Origin: Enterobacter oligotrophicus
GTDB taxonomy: Bacteria; Pseudomonadota; Gammaproteobacteria; Enterobacterales; Enterobacteriaceae
Direction of reading: 5' to 3'
DNA: 64,000 nucleotides
NCBI RefSeq assembly: GCF_009176645.1
Contig: NZ_AP019007.1
Location: 4,092,001 to 4,156,000, forward strand
Part shown: positions 9,821 through 22,030 of the stretch, piece by piece
Layout of the letters: each line of letters starts with the position of its first letter
Numbering within the stretch: the first letter of the stretch is position 1
Position numbers and translations under genes: made by a program
Notes under the pieces: generated by a model
What the model saw: the letters and a program-made list of their open reading frames with translations, nothing else
Told to the model about the DNA's origin: nothing
Databases searched by the model: none

Positions 9821-10315
9821 ATGGTAGATAGCAAGAAGCGCCCTGGCAAAGATCTCGACCGTATCGATCGTAACATTCTTAATGAATTGCAAAAGGATGG
9901 GCGTATTTCCAACGTCGAGCTTTCAAAACGTGTGGGACTTTCCCCGACGCCGTGCCTTGAGCGTGTGCGCCGACTGGAAAGACAGGGTTTTATTCAGGGC
10001 TATACGGCTCTGCTGAACCCGCATTATCTGGATGCCTCACTTCTGGTATTTGTTGAGATTACTCTGAATCGTGGTGCGCCGGATGTGTTTGAGCAATTTA
10101 ACGCTGCTGTACAGAAACTTGAAGAAATTCAAGAGTGTCATCTGGTTTCCGGTGATTTCGACTACCTGTTGAAAACCCGTGTGCCAGACATGTCCGCCTA
10201 CCGTAAGCTGCTGGGTGAAACCCTGCTGCGTCTGCCAGGCGTGAACGACACCCGTACTTATGTGGTGATGGAAGAGGTCAAACAGAGCAATCGTCTGGTT
10301 ATTAAGACGCGCTAA
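9821..10315 (+). CDS. lrp: Leucine-responsive regulatory protein
   Basis: Lrp is a global regulator of amino-acid metabolism, transport and pili that responds to leucine. The product is 164 residues and differs from E. coli Lrp as I recall it by about one residue (Ala at the position of Thr in FEQFNAAVQ). The N-terminal half has the helix-turn-helix (about 30-52, GRISNVELSKRVGLSPTPCL); the C-terminal half is the RAM effector domain. The start at 9821 (MVDSKKRPGKDL) is preferred over an upstream in-frame start because it gives the family length. A strong terminator follows. Known Lrp targets in this window's gene set include serC and lrp itself. Confidence 0.99.
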   Translation: MVDSKKRPGKDLDRIDRNILNELQKDGRISNVELSKRVGLSPTPCLERVRRLERQGFIQGYTALLNPHYLDASLLVFVEITLNRGAPDVFEQFNAAVQKLEEIQECHLVSGDFDYLLKTRVPDMSAYRKLLGETLLRLPGVNDTRTYVVMEEVKQSNRLVIKTR

Positions 10316-10371
10316 CACGGAACAGGTGCAAAATCAGCGTAGTTTGATTACACTCCTGTTAATCCATACAG

Positions 10372-10410
10372 CAACAGTGCCGGGGAACCCCGGCGCTGTT
10401 GTCCGTTTTA
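10372..10410 (+). terminator. lrp terminator
   Basis: A 14-bp inverted repeat (CAACAGTGCCGGGG / CCCCGGCGCTGTTG, one G-U pair, 2-base centre) lies 56 bases after the lrp stop and is followed by TCCGTTTTA. Confidence 0.75.
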
Positions 10411-10450
10411 GCAAACAGGCAGGACATGCCTGATACCTGGAGAGCCTTTC

Positions 10451-13400
10451 TTGAGCCAGGAATATACCGAAGACAAAGAAGTCACATTATCGAAACTAAG
10501 CAGCGGACGTCGCCTCCTTGAGGCGTTGCTGATCGTTATTGCCCTTTTTGCCGTCTGGCTGATGGTCGCCTTACTCAGTTTCAATCCCTCAGATCCCAGT
10601 TGGTCACAAACCGCATGGCATGAGCCTATCCATAATTTAGGCGGCATTCCTGGTGCCTGGCTTGCGGATACCCTCTTTTTCATTTTCGGTGTGATGGCCT
10701 ATACCATTCCCGTCATTATTATTGGCGGATGCTGGTTTGCCTGGCGTCATCGACAGAACGATGACTACATCGATTACTTTGCCGTTTCATTGCGCCTGAT
10801 AGGCGCGCTGGCATTGATCCTCACCTCCTGTGGGCTGGCGGCTATCAATGCTGATGATATCTGGTATTTCGCCTCCGGCGGCGTGATCGGCAGCCTGCTG
10901 AGTACCGCGCTGCAACCGATGCTCCACAGCAGCGGCGGCACCCTTACGTTGCTTTGCATCTGGGCGGCCGGGTTGACGCTGTTCACCGGCTGGTCGTGGG
11001 TGAGCATCGCTGAGAAGATCGGCAGCTTTATCCTCAATATTCTCACCTTTGCCAGTAACCGTACCCGCCGCGACGATACATGGGTCGATGAAGACGAGTA
11101 TGAAGATGAGTACGAAGAGGATGATGACGCGCCTGTTGAGCGTCGCGAATCTCGTCGCGCCCGCATTCTGCGCGGTGCGCTGGCGCGTCGTAAACGCGTC
11201 GCTGAAAAATTCGCCAATCCGTTAGGTCGTAAAACCGATGCGGCACTTTTCTCCGGCAAACGCATGGATGACGAAGAGCACATTGAGTACCGCACCTCGG
11301 GGGCTGCCCTTGATCCTGACGATGTTCTTTTCTCTGGCAGCCGTGCGATGCCTGGCGATTACGACGAATACGATCCGTTGTTAAATGGCCATTCGGTTAC
11401 TGAACCTGTGGCGGCTGCCGCAGCGGCCACTATGGCCACGCAGGCTTATGCTGCCCCTGTGGAAGCCGTCATGCCTTCCGCGCAGGTTCCTGCACCCGAA
11501 TCTGCCATTCAACAACCACAGATTGACTGGCAGACTGCACCAGGTGTCCATACGCCGGAGCCGACGATTGCGCCTGAGCCAGAAAGCTATGTGCCCGTTC
11601 AGCAGGAGCAGTGGCAGCAGCCTTATCAGCCGGAGCCGCAGGAATATCCGCAGTATGAGGAGCCTGTTGCTCAGCCGTATCAGGAGCATGCGCCTGAGCC
11701 GGTTGAACCTGTGCAACCGTATGTCGCGCCACAGCCTGAACCCGAAGTGGTGGAAGAGGCGAAACCGTCGCGTCCGCCAATGTACTATTTTGAAGAGGTT
11801 GAAGAGCGTCGCGCCCGTGAGCGCGAACAGCTGGCGGCCTGGTATCAGCCAGTGCCTGAACCGCTTCAGGAGCCTGTCACCAGGGCTCCGACCGTTTCCG
11901 TTCCGCCAGTCGACCCAACACCTGCGGTTGCTCCTGTGGCTGAAAGCGTGAAGCAAGCCACTGCAACAGCTGCGGCTGCTGCGCCGGTGTTTAGCCTGGC
12001 AGCCGGTGGCGCGCCACGCCCACAGGTGAAAGAGGGGATTGGCCCGCAGCTGCCGCGCCCTAACCGCGTTCGCGTTCCGACGCGCCGTGAGCTGGCCTCT
12101 TATGGCATTAAATTGCCCTCCCAGCGTATGGCTGAAGAGAAAGCGCGTGAGCCTGAGTACGAAGATGACACTGATGAACTGCAGCAGGATGAACTGGCGC
12201 GCCAGTTCGCCGCGCAACAGCAACAGCGGTATGGTGAAGAATACCAGCATGATGTGCAGCACCATCAAGCCCACCAGGATGACGATGAGGCGGCCGAGGC
12301 GGAATTAGCGCGTCAGTTTGCTGCAACCCAGCAGCAACGCTATTCCGGTGAACAACCTGCCGGTGCGAACCCGTTCTCACTGTCCGATTTTGAATTCTCG
12401 CCAATGAAAGATCTGGTGGATGATGGCCCGAGCGAGCCGTTGTTCACCCCGAGCGTGATGCCTGAAGCCGAACCGGTGCGCCAGCAACCTGCGCCACAGC
12501 CGTATGCTCAGCCACAACAACCGGCTCCGCAGGCATATGCACAGCCACAACAGCCACCGCAGTTCCAGCAGCCTCAGGCACAGCCGCAGGAAAGCCTGAT
12601 TCACCCGCTGCTGATGCGTAACGGTGACAGCCGTCCGCTGCAACGTCCAAGCACGCCGCTGCCGTCGCTGGATCTGTTAACGCCTCCGCCGGCAGAAGTG
12701 GAGCCTGTTGATACGTTTGCGCTTGAGCAGATGGCCCGACTGGTGGAAGCCCGTCTGGCAGACTTCCGTATCAAAGCGGATGTGGTGAACTATTCTCCTG
12801 GTCCGGTGATTACCCGTTTCGAGCTCAATCTGGCACCGGGTGTAAAAGCAGCTCGTATTTCTAATTTGTCACGTGACCTGGCGCGTTCGCTGTCGACCGT
12901 TGCGGTGCGTGTGGTGGAAGTGATCCCAGGCAAGCCGTATGTAGGCCTGGAGCTGCCGAACAAGAAACGCCAGACCGTCTACCTCCGTGAAGTGCTGGAT
13001 AATACCAAGTTCCGTGATAACCCATCCCCGTTGACCGTGGTATTGGGTAAAGATATCGCAGGCGATCCGGTGGTGGCCGATCTCGCGAAAATGCCTCACC
13101 TGCTTGTCGCGGGTACGACCGGTTCCGGTAAGTCCGTCGGTGTGAACGCCATGATCCTGAGCATGCTCTATAAAGCGCAGCCGGAAGATGTGCGTTTCAT
13201 CATGATCGACCCGAAAATGCTGGAACTTTCAGTATATGAAGGCATTCCGCATCTGTTGACGGAAGTTGTGACCGACATGAAGGACGCTGCTAACGCCCTG
13301 CGCTGGAGCGTCAATGAGATGGAGCGTCGCTATAAGCTGATGTCGGCGCTGGGTGTGCGTAACCTTGCCGGGTATAACGAGAAAATCGCTGAGGCGGCGC

Positions 13401-14131
13401 GTATGGGGCGTCCAATTCCGGACCCATACTGGAAGCCGGGCGACAGCATGGATGCCCAGCATCCGGTGCTGGAAAAACTGCCTTACATCGTTGTGCTGGT
13501 GGATGAGTTCGCCGACCTGATGATGACCGTCGGTAAGAAAGTGGAAGAGCTGATTGCTCGTCTGGCGCAGAAAGCACGTGCGGCGGGTATTCACCTTGTG
13601 CTGGCGACGCAGCGTCCGTCTGTGGATGTCATCACCGGTCTGATTAAAGCAAACATCCCGACCCGTATCGCGTTTACCGTATCGAGCAAAATTGACTCAC
13701 GTACTATCCTTGACCAGGGCGGCGCGGAGTCGCTGCTGGGAATGGGTGATATGCTCTATTCCGGCCCGAACTCTACCTCTCCGGTACGTGTTCACGGCGC
13801 GTTTGTTCGCGATCAGGAAGTTCACGCGGTCGTACAGGACTGGAAAGCACGTGGTCGTCCGCAATACGTTGATGGCATCACCTCCGACAGCGAAAGCGAA
13901 GGCGGCGGCGGTGGCTTCGACGGCGGCGAAGAGCTGGACCCGTTATTCGACCAGGCGGTTAACTTCGTGACTGAAAAACGTAAAGCGTCCATCTCCGGCG
14001 TGCAGCGTCAGTTCCGTATCGGCTACAACCGTGCAGCGCGTATCATCGAACAGATGGAAGCGCAGGGCATTGTGAGCGAGCAGGGACATAACGGTAACCG
14101 TGAGGTGCTGGCACCACCGCCGTTTGATTGA
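10451..14131 (+). CDS. ftsK: Cell-division DNA translocase FtsK
   Basis: FtsK couples septation with chromosome segregation; it pumps DNA and activates XerCD at dif. The start is TTG ([16 protein letters not shown]), as in E. coli. The product is 1226 residues, about 100 shorter than E. coli K-12, all in the linker. The N-terminal 180 residues or so hold four membrane segments, then an acidic stretch ([14 protein letters not shown], near 215-228), a long proline/glutamine-rich linker with imperfect repeats such as [20 protein letters not shown] (near 680-700), and the motor (from about 730) with Walker A GTTGSGKS at 888-895. The C-terminal gamma domain (about 1165-1226, [20 protein letters not shown]) reads KOPS sites and contacts XerD. 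It lies upstream of lolA. Confidence 0.98.
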   Translation: MSQEYTEDKEVTLSKLSSGRRLLEALLIVIALFAVWLMVALLSFNPSDPSWSQTAWHEPIHNLGGIPGAWLADTLFFIFGVMAYTIPVIIIGGCWFAWRHRQNDDYIDYFAVSLRLIGALALILTSCGLAAINADDIWYFASGGVIGSLLSTALQPMLHSSGGTLTLLCIWAAGLTLFTGWSWVSIAEKIGSFILNILTFASNRTRRDDTWVDEDEYEDEYEEDDDAPVERRESRRARILRGALARRKRVAEKFANPLGRKTDAALFSGKRMDDEEHIEYRTSGAALDPDDVLFSGSRAMPGDYDEYDPLLNGHSVTEPVAAAAAATMATQAYAAPVEAVMPSAQVPAPESAIQQPQIDWQTAPGVHTPEPTIAPEPESYVPVQQEQWQQPYQPEPQEYPQYEEPVAQPYQEHAPEPVEPVQPYVAPQPEPEVVEEAKPSRPPMYYFEEVEERRAREREQLAAWYQPVPEPLQEPVTRAPTVSVPPVDPTPAVAPVAESVKQATATAAAAAPVFSLAAGGAPRPQVKEGIGPQLPRPNRVRVPTRRELASYGIKLPSQRMAEEKAREPEYEDDTDELQQDELARQFAAQQQQRYGEEYQHDVQHHQAHQDDDEAAEAELARQFAATQQQRYSGEQPAGANPFSLSDFEFSPMKDLVDDGPSEPLFTPSVMPEAEPVRQQPAPQPYAQPQQPAPQAYAQPQQPPQFQQPQAQPQESLIHPLLMRNGDSRPLQRPSTPLPSLDLLTPPPAEVEPVDTFALEQMARLVEARLADFRIKADVVNYSPGPVITRFELNLAPGVKAARISNLSRDLARSLSTVAVRVVEVIPGKPYVGLELPNKKRQTVYLREVLDNTKFRDNPSPLTVVLGKDIAGDPVVADLAKMPHLLVAGTTGSGKSVGVNAMILSMLYKAQPEDVRFIMIDPKMLELSVYEGIPHLLTEVVTDMKDAANALRWSVNEMERRYKLMSALGVRNLAGYNEKIAEAARMGRPIPDPYWKPGDSMDAQHPVLEKLPYIVVLVDEFADLMMTVGKKVEELIARLAQKARAAGIHLVLATQRPSVDVITGLIKANIPTRIAFTVSSKIDSRTILDQGGAESLLGMGDMLYSGPNSTSPVRVHGAFVRDQEVHAVVQDWKARGRPQYVDGITSDSESEGGGGGFDGGEELDPLFDQAVNFVTEKRKASISGVQRQFRIGYNRAARIIEQMEAQGIVSEQGHNGNREVLAPPPFD

Positions 14132-14260
14132 CCGCGTTCTGATTGCAAAGAAGGGTAAATCAGCCAAAATTAAGCATTTTCTTCTATCACCTGCCTGCGG
14201 GCAGGTCCAGAATGGAAGACGGAACCCCCACATCGGGAAGACGTATTTTAAGGAATGACA

Positions 14261-14872
14261 ATGAAAAAATTCGCCATCGCCTGTGCATTTCTCACCAGTT
14301 TTGTTGCCAGCAGCGTCTGGGCTGATGCAGCCAGCGACCTTAAAAGCCGACTGGATAAAGTGAGCAGCTTCCACGCCAGCTTCACGCAGAAAGTGACTGA
14401 TGGCAGCGGTAACGCGGTGCAGGAAGGTCAGGGGGATTTGTGGGTGAAACGCCCAAATCTGTTTAACTGGCACATGACCCAGCCGGATGAAAGCATCCTG
14501 GTGTCTGACGGTAAAACCCTGTGGTTCTTCAACCCGTTTGTTGAACAGGCGACCGCGACCTGGCTGAAAGATGCGACCAGCAACACGCCGTTTATGCTGA
14601 TCGCCCGTAACCAGTCCAGCGACTGGCAGCAGTACAACATCAAGCAGAACGGGGATGAGTTTGTCCTGACGCCAAAAGGCAGCAACGGCAACCTGAAGCA
14701 GTTCACCATCAATGTGAGCAGCAACGGTACAATTAATCAGTTCGGTGCGGTTGAGCAGGACGATCAGCGCAGCAGCTATCAGCTTAAATCGCAGCAAAAC
14801 GGCGCTGTTGATGCATCGAAATTCACCTTTACCCCGCCGCAGGGCGTAACGGTGGATGACCAACGTAAGTAA
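14261..14872 (+). CDS. lolA: Periplasmic lipoprotein carrier LolA
   Basis: LolA takes outer-membrane lipoproteins from the LolCDE exporter across the periplasm to LolB. The product is 203 residues as in E. coli, starting at the ATG at 14261 ([21 protein letters not shown]). A Sec signal peptide of 21 residues ends VWA before [10 protein letters not shown]. The start two codons upstream (MTM) is less likely because of length. The gene follows ftsK by 129 bases, with an inverted repeat ACCTGCC/GGCAGGT at 14189-14206 in the gap, and lies 9 bases before rarA, with which it is probably co-transcribed. Confidence 0.98.
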   Translation: MKKFAIACAFLTSFVASSVWADAASDLKSRLDKVSSFHASFTQKVTDGSGNAVQEGQGDLWVKRPNLFNWHMTQPDESILVSDGKTLWFFNPFVEQATATWLKDATSNTPFMLIARNQSSDWQQYNIKQNGDEFVLTPKGSNGNLKQFTINVSSNGTINQFGAVEQDDQRSSYQLKSQQNGAVDASKFTFTPPQGVTVDDQRK

Positions 14873-14881
14873 GAGGCGTGA

Positions 14882-16225
14882 GTGAGCAACCTGTCGCTCG
14901 ATTTTTCAGATAATGCGTTTCAACCTCTGGCCGCGCGTATGCGGCCAGAAAATTTAGCGCAGTACATCGGCCAGCAGCACCTGCTGGCTGCGGGGAAACC
15001 TTTGCCGCGCGCCATTGAGGCCGGGCATCTTCACTCGATGATCCTCTGGGGGCCACCTGGGACCGGCAAAACGACCCTCGCTGAAGTGATCGCCCGCTAT
15101 GCCAACGCGGACGTTGAGCGCATCTCGGCGGTGACGTCGGGTGTGAAGGAGATCCGCGAGGCGATAGAGCGCGCGCGTCAGAACCGCAATGCCGGACGTC
15201 GAACTATCCTCTTTGTGGACGAAGTCCACCGCTTCAATAAGAGCCAGCAGGATGCTTTCCTGCCCCACATTGAAGACGGCACGATTTTTTTCATCGGTGC
15301 CACCACTGAAAACCCGTCTTTCGAACTCAACTCAGCGCTGCTTTCCCGTGCGCGCGTTTACCTGCTTAAATCGCTAACCACGGAAGATATCGAAAAGGTT
15401 CTGACGCAGGCGATGGACGACAAAGCACGCGGCTATGGCGGGCAGGATATCGTTTTGCCGGATGAGACGCGCCGGGCGATTGCAGAACTGGTTAACGGCG
15501 ATGCGCGCCGGGCGCTGAATACGCTGGAAATGATGGCCGATATGGCTGAAGTGGATGATTCCGGCAAGCGCGTGCTGAAACCTGAACTGCTCACCGAAAT
15601 TGCCGGTGAACGCAGCGCGCGTTTCGATAACAAAGGCGATCGTTTTTACGATTTGATCTCTGCGCTGCATAAATCTGTGCGCGGCAGCGCGCCGGATGCG
15701 GCGCTCTACTGGTACGCGCGTATTATTACCGCAGGCGGCGATCCGTTATATGTAGCGCGTCGCTGTCTGGCGATTGCGTCTGAAGATGTGGGTAATGCTG
15801 ACCCGCGCGCCATGCAGGTCGCGATCTCCGCCTGGGACTGTTTCACCCGTGTTGGGCCAGCAGAAGGCGAGCGCGCCATTGCGCAGGCGATTGTCTATCT
15901 GGCCTGTGCGCCGAAAAGTAATGCGGTGTATACCGCCTTCAAAGCGGCGATGTCAGATGCGCGTGAACGCCCGGACTATGATGTGCCGGTTCATCTGCGC
16001 AATGCGCCGACCAAACTGATGAAAGAGATGGGCTACGGGCAGGAGTATCGCTACGCCCACGATGAGCCGAATGCCTACGCTGCCGGTGAAGAGTATTTCC
16101 CGCAAGAAATGGCACAAACACGCTATTATCACCCTACAAACAGAGGTCTTGAAGGCAAGATTGGCGAAAAGCTCGCCTGGCTCGCCGGACAGGATCAAAA
16201 TAGCCCTATAAAACGCTACCGTTAG
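14882..16225 (+). CDS. rarA: Replication-associated recombination ATPase RarA (MgsA)
   Basis: RarA is a clamp-loader-like AAA+ ATPase that acts at stalled replication forks and binds SSB. The product is 447 residues, the E. coli length, with a GTG start ([20 protein letters not shown]). Walker A GPPGTGKT is near residue 57, Walker [12 protein letters not shown] near 107, and sensor 1 [12 protein letters not shown] follows. The C-terminal half is the tetramerisation domain. It is 9 bases from lolA and is followed by a hairpin before serS. Confidence 0.98.
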   Translation: MSNLSLDFSDNAFQPLAARMRPENLAQYIGQQHLLAAGKPLPRAIEAGHLHSMILWGPPGTGKTTLAEVIARYANADVERISAVTSGVKEIREAIERARQNRNAGRRTILFVDEVHRFNKSQQDAFLPHIEDGTIFFIGATTENPSFELNSALLSRARVYLLKSLTTEDIEKVLTQAMDDKARGYGGQDIVLPDETRRAIAELVNGDARRALNTLEMMADMAEVDDSGKRVLKPELLTEIAGERSARFDNKGDRFYDLISALHKSVRGSAPDAALYWYARIITAGGDPLYVARRCLAIASEDVGNADPRAMQVAISAWDCFTRVGPAEGERAIAQAIVYLACAPKSNAVYTAFKAAMSDARERPDYDVPVHLRNAPTKLMKEMGYGQEYRYAHDEPNAYAAGEEYFPQEMAQTRYYHPTNRGLEGKIGEKLAWLAGQDQNSPIKRYR

Positions 16226-16260
16226 CGCGATCGTTGCGGTAATGTTGGCAATGTATCTCT

Positions 16261-16286
16261 GTGGCCGCAGGCTGTGGCCACTTTTC
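16261..16286 (+). terminator. Probable rarA terminator
   Basis: GTGGCC and GGCCAC form a 6-bp stem with a 9-base loop, followed by TTTTCCC, 35 bases after the rarA stop and about 30 bases before serS. Confidence 0.5.
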
Positions 16287-16296
16287 CCTATTTTAA

Positions 16297-17610
<1,314 letters not shown>

Positions 17611-17625
17611 TGTGTACCCTGAATC

Positions 17626-17652
17626 AAAAAAGCGCCTGTTGGCGCTTTTTTT
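17626..17652 (+). terminator. serS terminator
   Basis: An 11-bp inverted repeat AAAAAAGCGCC / GGCGCTTTTTT with loop TGTT lies 15 bases after the serS stop. Confidence 0.92.
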
Positions 17653-17663
17653 ACGCCCCTGAT

Positions 17664-17704
17664 TTGATACTAAGCAATAACCCCTCCCTCTAAAGTAGTA
17701 ATAC
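17664..17704 (+). promoter_or_regulatory. dmsABC promoter with FNR-like box
   Basis: TTGATACTAAGCAA at 17664-17677 matches the FNR consensus TTGAT-N4-ATCAA at 8 of 10 defined positions and resembles the FNR site of E. coli dmsA. A -10-like TAATAC at 17699-17704 puts the box centre about 40-41 bases before the expected start, the class II activator position. This fits anaerobic induction. The start site itself is inferred. Confidence 0.7.
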
Positions 17705-17819
17705 TCATCTGAATAAATCAGCATAAAAAGCTGATAACGCAGAAATTCGATATATATAAAACTATATAGCGGTTAATCACCGCCTCTCTTTTCTTTGTGA
17801 GCAACCAAAGTGAGTCTCT

Positions 17820-20264
17820 ATGAAAATCAAAGCGCCTGAAACGTTAATGGCTGCCGAGGTCACTCGCCGTGGGTTGATGAAAACCACGGCAATTGGTGGT
17901 CTGGCTGTTGCCAGTAGCGCCTTCACGCTCCCTTTTTCTCGTCTGGCATCGGCAGCGGATGCGCTGTCCCCGGCCACGGCCCCTGAAAAAGTCGTGTGGA
18001 GTGCCTGTACCGTAAACTGTGGCAGTCGTTGTCCGCTGCGTATGCATGTGGTGGATGGTGAAATCAAATACGTCGAAACGGATAACACCGGGGACGATAA
18101 CTACGAAGGGTTACATCAGGTTCGCGCCTGCCTGCGTGGTCGCTCCATGCGTCGTCGAGTCTATAACCCGGACCGCCTGAAATACCCAATGAAACGCGTT
18201 GGTAAACGCGGCGAAGGGAAGTTCGAACGCATTAGCTGGGACGAAGCCTACGATATGATCGCCACCAGTATGCAGCGCCTGATCAAAGAGTACGGCAACG
18301 AATCCATCTACCTGAACTACGGCACCGGGACGCTCGGCGGCACGCTGACCCGCTCCTGGCCACCGGGAAAAACGCTGGTGGCGCGTCTGATGAACTGTTG
18401 TGGCGGTTATCTCAATCACTACGGTGACTACTCTTCTGCACAGATTGCTGCCGGTCTGAATTACACCTACGGCGGCTGGGCAGACGGTAACAGTCCGTCC
18501 GATATCGAAAACAGTAAACTGGTGGTGCTGTTCGGTAACAACCCAGGTGAAACGCGTATGAGCGGCGGCGGGGTAACGTACTATCTCGAACAGGCGCGAG
18601 CCAAATCCAACGCGCGTATGATCATTATCGATCCGCGCTATACCGATACCGGTGCAGGCCGTGAAGACGAGTGGATACCCATCCGTCCAGGTACGGATGC
18701 TGCGCTGGTTAGCGCGCTGGCGTGGGTGATGATCACTGAAAACCTCGTCGATCAGCCATTCCTTGATAAATATTGCGTCGGTTATGACGAGAAAACGCTG
18801 CCAGCCAGTGCGCCTGCAAATGGTCACTATAAAGCGTATATCCTCGGTCAGGGTAGCGACGGCGTGGCGAAAACACCAGAGTGGGCCTCCACCATCACCG
18901 GTATTCCGGTCGAGCGTATTGTCCAACTGGCGCGTGAAATTGGCTCGGCGAAACCGGCCTATATCAGCCAGGGCTGGGGGCCGCAGCGTCATGCCAATGG
19001 TGAAATCGCGACTCGTGCCATATCAATGCTCTCTATTTTGACCGGTAACGTTGGTATCCACGGTGGTAACACCGGCGCGCGTGAAGGCTCGTATGAAGTG
19101 CCGTTTGAACGCATGCCGACGCTGGATAACCCGGTTCAGACCAGCATCTCCATGTTTATGTGGACGGATGCGATTGAACGTGGCCCGGAAATGACCGCGC
19201 TGCGCGATGGTGTGCGCGGCAAAGATAAACTGGATGTGCCGATCAAGATGATCTGGAACTATGCCGGTAACTGCCTCATCAACCAGCACTCCGAGATCAA
19301 CCGCACCCACGAGATCCTGCAGGACGACAAGAAGTGCGAGATGATTGTGGTGATCGACTGCCACATGACCTCTTCAGCGAAATATGCCGATATTCTGTTG
19401 CCGGACTGCACCGCCTCTGAGCAGATGGATTTCGCGCTGGACGCCTCCTGCGGCAACATGTCCTATGTGATCTTCACCGACCAGGCCATTAAACCGCGCT
19501 TCGAATGCAAAACCATTTATGAGATGACGTCTGCGCTGGCGAAACGTCTTGGCGTCGAGCAGCAGTTTACTGAAGGACGCACTCAGGAAGAATGGATGCG
19601 CCACCTGCATGAACTCTCTCGCAAAGCGATCCCGGACCTGCCTGACTTCGATACGTTCCGCAAGCAGGGGATGTACAAGCAGCGTGATCCTGAAGGACAC
19701 CACGTGGCGTACAAGGCCTTCCGTGAAGATCCGCAGGCTAATCCGCTGACTACGCCGTCGGGCAAAATCGAAATCTACTCCGAAGCGCTGGCAAAAATCG
19801 CCTCTATCTGGGAGTTGCCGGAAGGGGACGTTATCGATCCGCTGCCGATCTACACGCCTGGCTTCGAAAACTACAACGATCCGCTGACGGCGAAATTCCC
19901 GCTGCAGTTGACCGGTTTCCACTACAAAGCGCGTGTGCACTCAACCTACGGAAACGTAGACGTACTGAAAGCGGCATGTCGTCAGGAGATGTGGATTAAC
20001 CCGATGGATGCCAAAGCGCGTGGTATCAGCAATGGCGATCGCGTGCGCATCTTTAATGGTCGCGGTGAAGTACATATCGAAGCCAAAGTGACACCGCGCA
20101 TGATGCCTGGCGTTGTCGCGCTGGGGGAAGGGGCCTGGTATAGCCCGGATGCAAATCGCATCGACCAGGCTGGCAGTATTAACGTACTGACCACGCAGCG
20201 CCCGTCGCCTCTGGCGAAAGGTAACCCGTCCCACACGAACCTTGTTCAGGTTGAAAAGGTGTAA
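17820..20264 (+). CDS. dmsA: DMSO reductase catalytic subunit DmsA
   Basis: DmsA carries the molybdenum bis-MGD cofactor and reduces DMSO and N-oxides as terminal electron acceptors without oxygen. The 814-residue product has the E. coli length. A Tat signal with TRRGLMK (Arg16-Arg17) and a cleavage-type ASA before residue 46 directs folded export. The N-terminal [4Fe-4S] motif has Cys63, Cys67 and Cys71 (CTVNCGSRC) and a further Cys in CLRGR. The molybdopterin signatures VVLFGNNPGETRMSGGG and IIIDPRYTDT are intact. It heads the dmsABC operon, 10 bases before dmsB, behind an FNR-like box. Confidence 0.98.
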   Translation: MKIKAPETLMAAEVTRRGLMKTTAIGGLAVASSAFTLPFSRLASAADALSPATAPEKVVWSACTVNCGSRCPLRMHVVDGEIKYVETDNTGDDNYEGLHQVRACLRGRSMRRRVYNPDRLKYPMKRVGKRGEGKFERISWDEAYDMIATSMQRLIKEYGNESIYLNYGTGTLGGTLTRSWPPGKTLVARLMNCCGGYLNHYGDYSSAQIAAGLNYTYGGWADGNSPSDIENSKLVVLFGNNPGETRMSGGGVTYYLEQARAKSNARMIIIDPRYTDTGAGREDEWIPIRPGTDAALVSALAWVMITENLVDQPFLDKYCVGYDEKTLPASAPANGHYKAYILGQGSDGVAKTPEWASTITGIPVERIVQLAREIGSAKPAYISQGWGPQRHANGEIATRAISMLSILTGNVGIHGGNTGAREGSYEVPFERMPTLDNPVQTSISMFMWTDAIERGPEMTALRDGVRGKDKLDVPIKMIWNYAGNCLINQHSEINRTHEILQDDKKCEMIVVIDCHMTSSAKYADILLPDCTASEQMDFALDASCGNMSYVIFTDQAIKPRFECKTIYEMTSALAKRLGVEQQFTEGRTQEEWMRHLHELSRKAIPDLPDFDTFRKQGMYKQRDPEGHHVAYKAFREDPQANPLTTPSGKIEIYSEALAKIASIWELPEGDVIDPLPIYTPGFENYNDPLTAKFPLQLTGFHYKARVHSTYGNVDVLKAACRQEMWINPMDAKARGISNGDRVRIFNGRGEVHIEAKVTPRMMPGVVALGEGAWYSPDANRIDQAGSINVLTTQRPSPLAKGNPSHTNLVQVEKV

Positions 20265-20274
20265 GGAGTAACCG

Positions 20275-20892
20275 ATGACAACCCAGTATGGATTTTTCAT
20301 TGATTCCAGCCGTTGTACCGGTTGCAAAACCTGCGAGCTGGCCTGTAAAGATTACAAAGACTTAACGCCGGATGTCAGTTTCCGTCGTATTTATGAATAC
20401 GCGGGCGGTGACTGGCAGGAGGACAACGGCGTCTGGCATCAGAACGTCTTTGCCTATTACCTGTCGATTGCCTGTAACCACTGTGAAGATCCGGCGTGTA
20501 CCAAAGTCTGCCCGAGCGGTGCGATGCACAAGCGCGACGACGGTTTTGTGGTGGTGGATGAAGATGTCTGCATCGGCTGTCGCTACTGCCATATGGCCTG
20601 CCCGTACGGCGCGCCGCAGTACAATGCCGCCAAAGGGCATATGACCAAGTGCGATGGCTGCCACACCCGCGTGGCGGACGGTAAAAAGCCGATCTGCGTG
20701 GAGTCCTGCCCGCTGCGTGCGCTGGACTTTGGCCCGATAGATGAACTGCGTAAAAAACACGGCCAGCTTGCTGCGGTGGCACCGCTGCCGTCCGCGCACT
20801 TCACGAAGCCGAGTATTGTGATTAAACCTAACGCCAACAGCCGTCCGACGGGTGACACCACCGGCTATCTGGCAAACCCGAAGGAGGTGTGA
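20275..20892 (+). CDS. dmsB: DMSO reductase iron-sulfur subunit DmsB
   Basis: DmsB passes electrons from DmsC to DmsA through four [4Fe-4S] clusters. The 205-residue product has four cysteine groups: CTGCKTCELAC (near 14-24), CNHCEDPACTKVCPSG, CIGCRYCHMACPYG, and CDGCHTRVADGKKPICVESCP. The start ATG at 20275 follows AAGGAGTAACCG. It overlaps nothing, and dmsC begins one base after its stop, so the three genes are one operon. No Tat signal of its own is present; it is exported with DmsA. Confidence 0.98.
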   Translation: MTTQYGFFIDSSRCTGCKTCELACKDYKDLTPDVSFRRIYEYAGGDWQEDNGVWHQNVFAYYLSIACNHCEDPACTKVCPSGAMHKRDDGFVVVDEDVCIGCRYCHMACPYGAPQYNAAKGHMTKCDGCHTRVADGKKPICVESCPLRALDFGPIDELRKKHGQLAAVAPLPSAHFTKPSIVIKPNANSRPTGDTTGYLANPKEV

Positions 20893-20893
20893 G

Positions 20894-21757
20894 ATGGGAA
20901 GTGGATGGCATGAATGGCCGCTGGTGATCTTCACGGTCTTTGGGCAGTGCGTCGCGGGTGGCTTTATTGTGCTCGCCCTGGCGCTGTTAAAAGGCAATCT
21001 GAATGCCGAACAGCAGCAGCGTCTGGTGTTAAGCATGTTTGGCCTGTGGGTGCTGATGGGGATTGGCTTTATTGCTTCTACGTTGCACCTCGGTTCACCA
21101 ATGCGCGCGTTCAATTCCCTGAACCGCGTCGGTGCCTCTTCGCTCAGTAACGAGATTGCCAGCGGGGCGATCTTCTTTGCCGTCGGCGGGCTGGGATGGC
21201 TGCTGGCTGCGCTGAAGAAATTACCTGCGGGCCTGCGCACCCTGTGGCTGATCGTGACGATGGTGCTGGGCGTGGTATTCGTGTGGATGATGGTGCGCGT
21301 CTACAACACCATCGACACCGTCCCCACCTGGTACAGCGTCTGGACGCCGATGAGCTTCTTCCTGACCCTGTTTATCGGCGGGCCGCTGTTGGGCTACCTG
21401 CTACTGCGCGTGGCGGGTGTTGATGGCTGGGCGATGCGTTTGTTGCCAGCGGTTTCACTGCTGTCGCTGGTGGTGAGCGCGATGGTTGCTCTGATGCAGG
21501 GCGCTGAACTGGCAACCATTCATAGCTCTGTTCAGCAGGCATCTGCGCTGGTGCCGGATTACGGTGCGTTGATGGCGTGGCGTATCGTTCTGCTGGTAGC
21601 GGCGTTGGTGTTCTGGATCGCGCCTCAGCTCAAAGGATATCAGCCTGCGCTGCCGTTGTTGTCACTGGCCTTTGTGCTGATGCTCGCGGGCGAACTGATT
21701 GGCCGTGGTGTGTTCTACGGGCTGCATATGACCGTGGGCATGGCCGTCGCCAGTTAA
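20894..21757 (+). CDS. dmsC: DMSO reductase membrane anchor DmsC
   Basis: DmsC anchors DmsAB to the periplasmic side of the inner membrane and oxidises menaquinol. The start at 20894 (MGSGWHEWPLVIFTVFGQC) gives 287 residues, as in E. coli, and is preceded by AAGGAGGTG; an in-frame codon at 20852 inside dmsB would lengthen it without family support. About eight hydrophobic segments are visible across the protein. A terminator follows. Confidence 0.96.
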   Translation: MGSGWHEWPLVIFTVFGQCVAGGFIVLALALLKGNLNAEQQQRLVLSMFGLWVLMGIGFIASTLHLGSPMRAFNSLNRVGASSLSNEIASGAIFFAVGGLGWLLAALKKLPAGLRTLWLIVTMVLGVVFVWMMVRVYNTIDTVPTWYSVWTPMSFFLTLFIGGPLLGYLLLRVAGVDGWAMRLLPAVSLLSLVVSAMVALMQGAELATIHSSVQQASALVPDYGALMAWRIVLLVAALVFWIAPQLKGYQPALPLLSLAFVLMLAGELIGRGVFYGLHMTVGMAVAS

Positions 21758-21775
21758 CACGTTTTTTGTTATATC

Positions 21776-21808
21776 AAGCCGGGACTGTGTGCCCGGCTTT
21801 TCTTTTTT
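21776..21808 (+). terminator. dmsABC terminator
   Basis: AAGCCGGG / CCCGGCTT (8 bp, 8-base loop) followed by TTCTTTTTT lies 18 bases after dmsC. The rest of the gap to ycaD (to 22030) is AT-rich with no gene seen. Confidence 0.85.
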
Positions 21809-22030
21809 CATTCATGAAATTTTTCGACTGTCGTTTGGTTTTAATTCTCGCCATAAATAAATAAAAACAGACACATAATTAATATCTATAGCCAGTATTG
21901 CATTAGCAGGATAAGTTTTTTAAATCGACAGGGAACATATTGTGCGAGGCGGCTAAATCAGTGGATTGACTTTGTTTTTGCCAGTGGCATGATGCGCACG
22001 AAATCTGAACTTCCTCACGGTTTTTAACCC

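Noticed and set aside
11381-12274. Open frames antisense to the FtsK linker
   Set aside because: They arise from the low-complexity Pro/Gln codons of the linker and read as low-complexity sequence.
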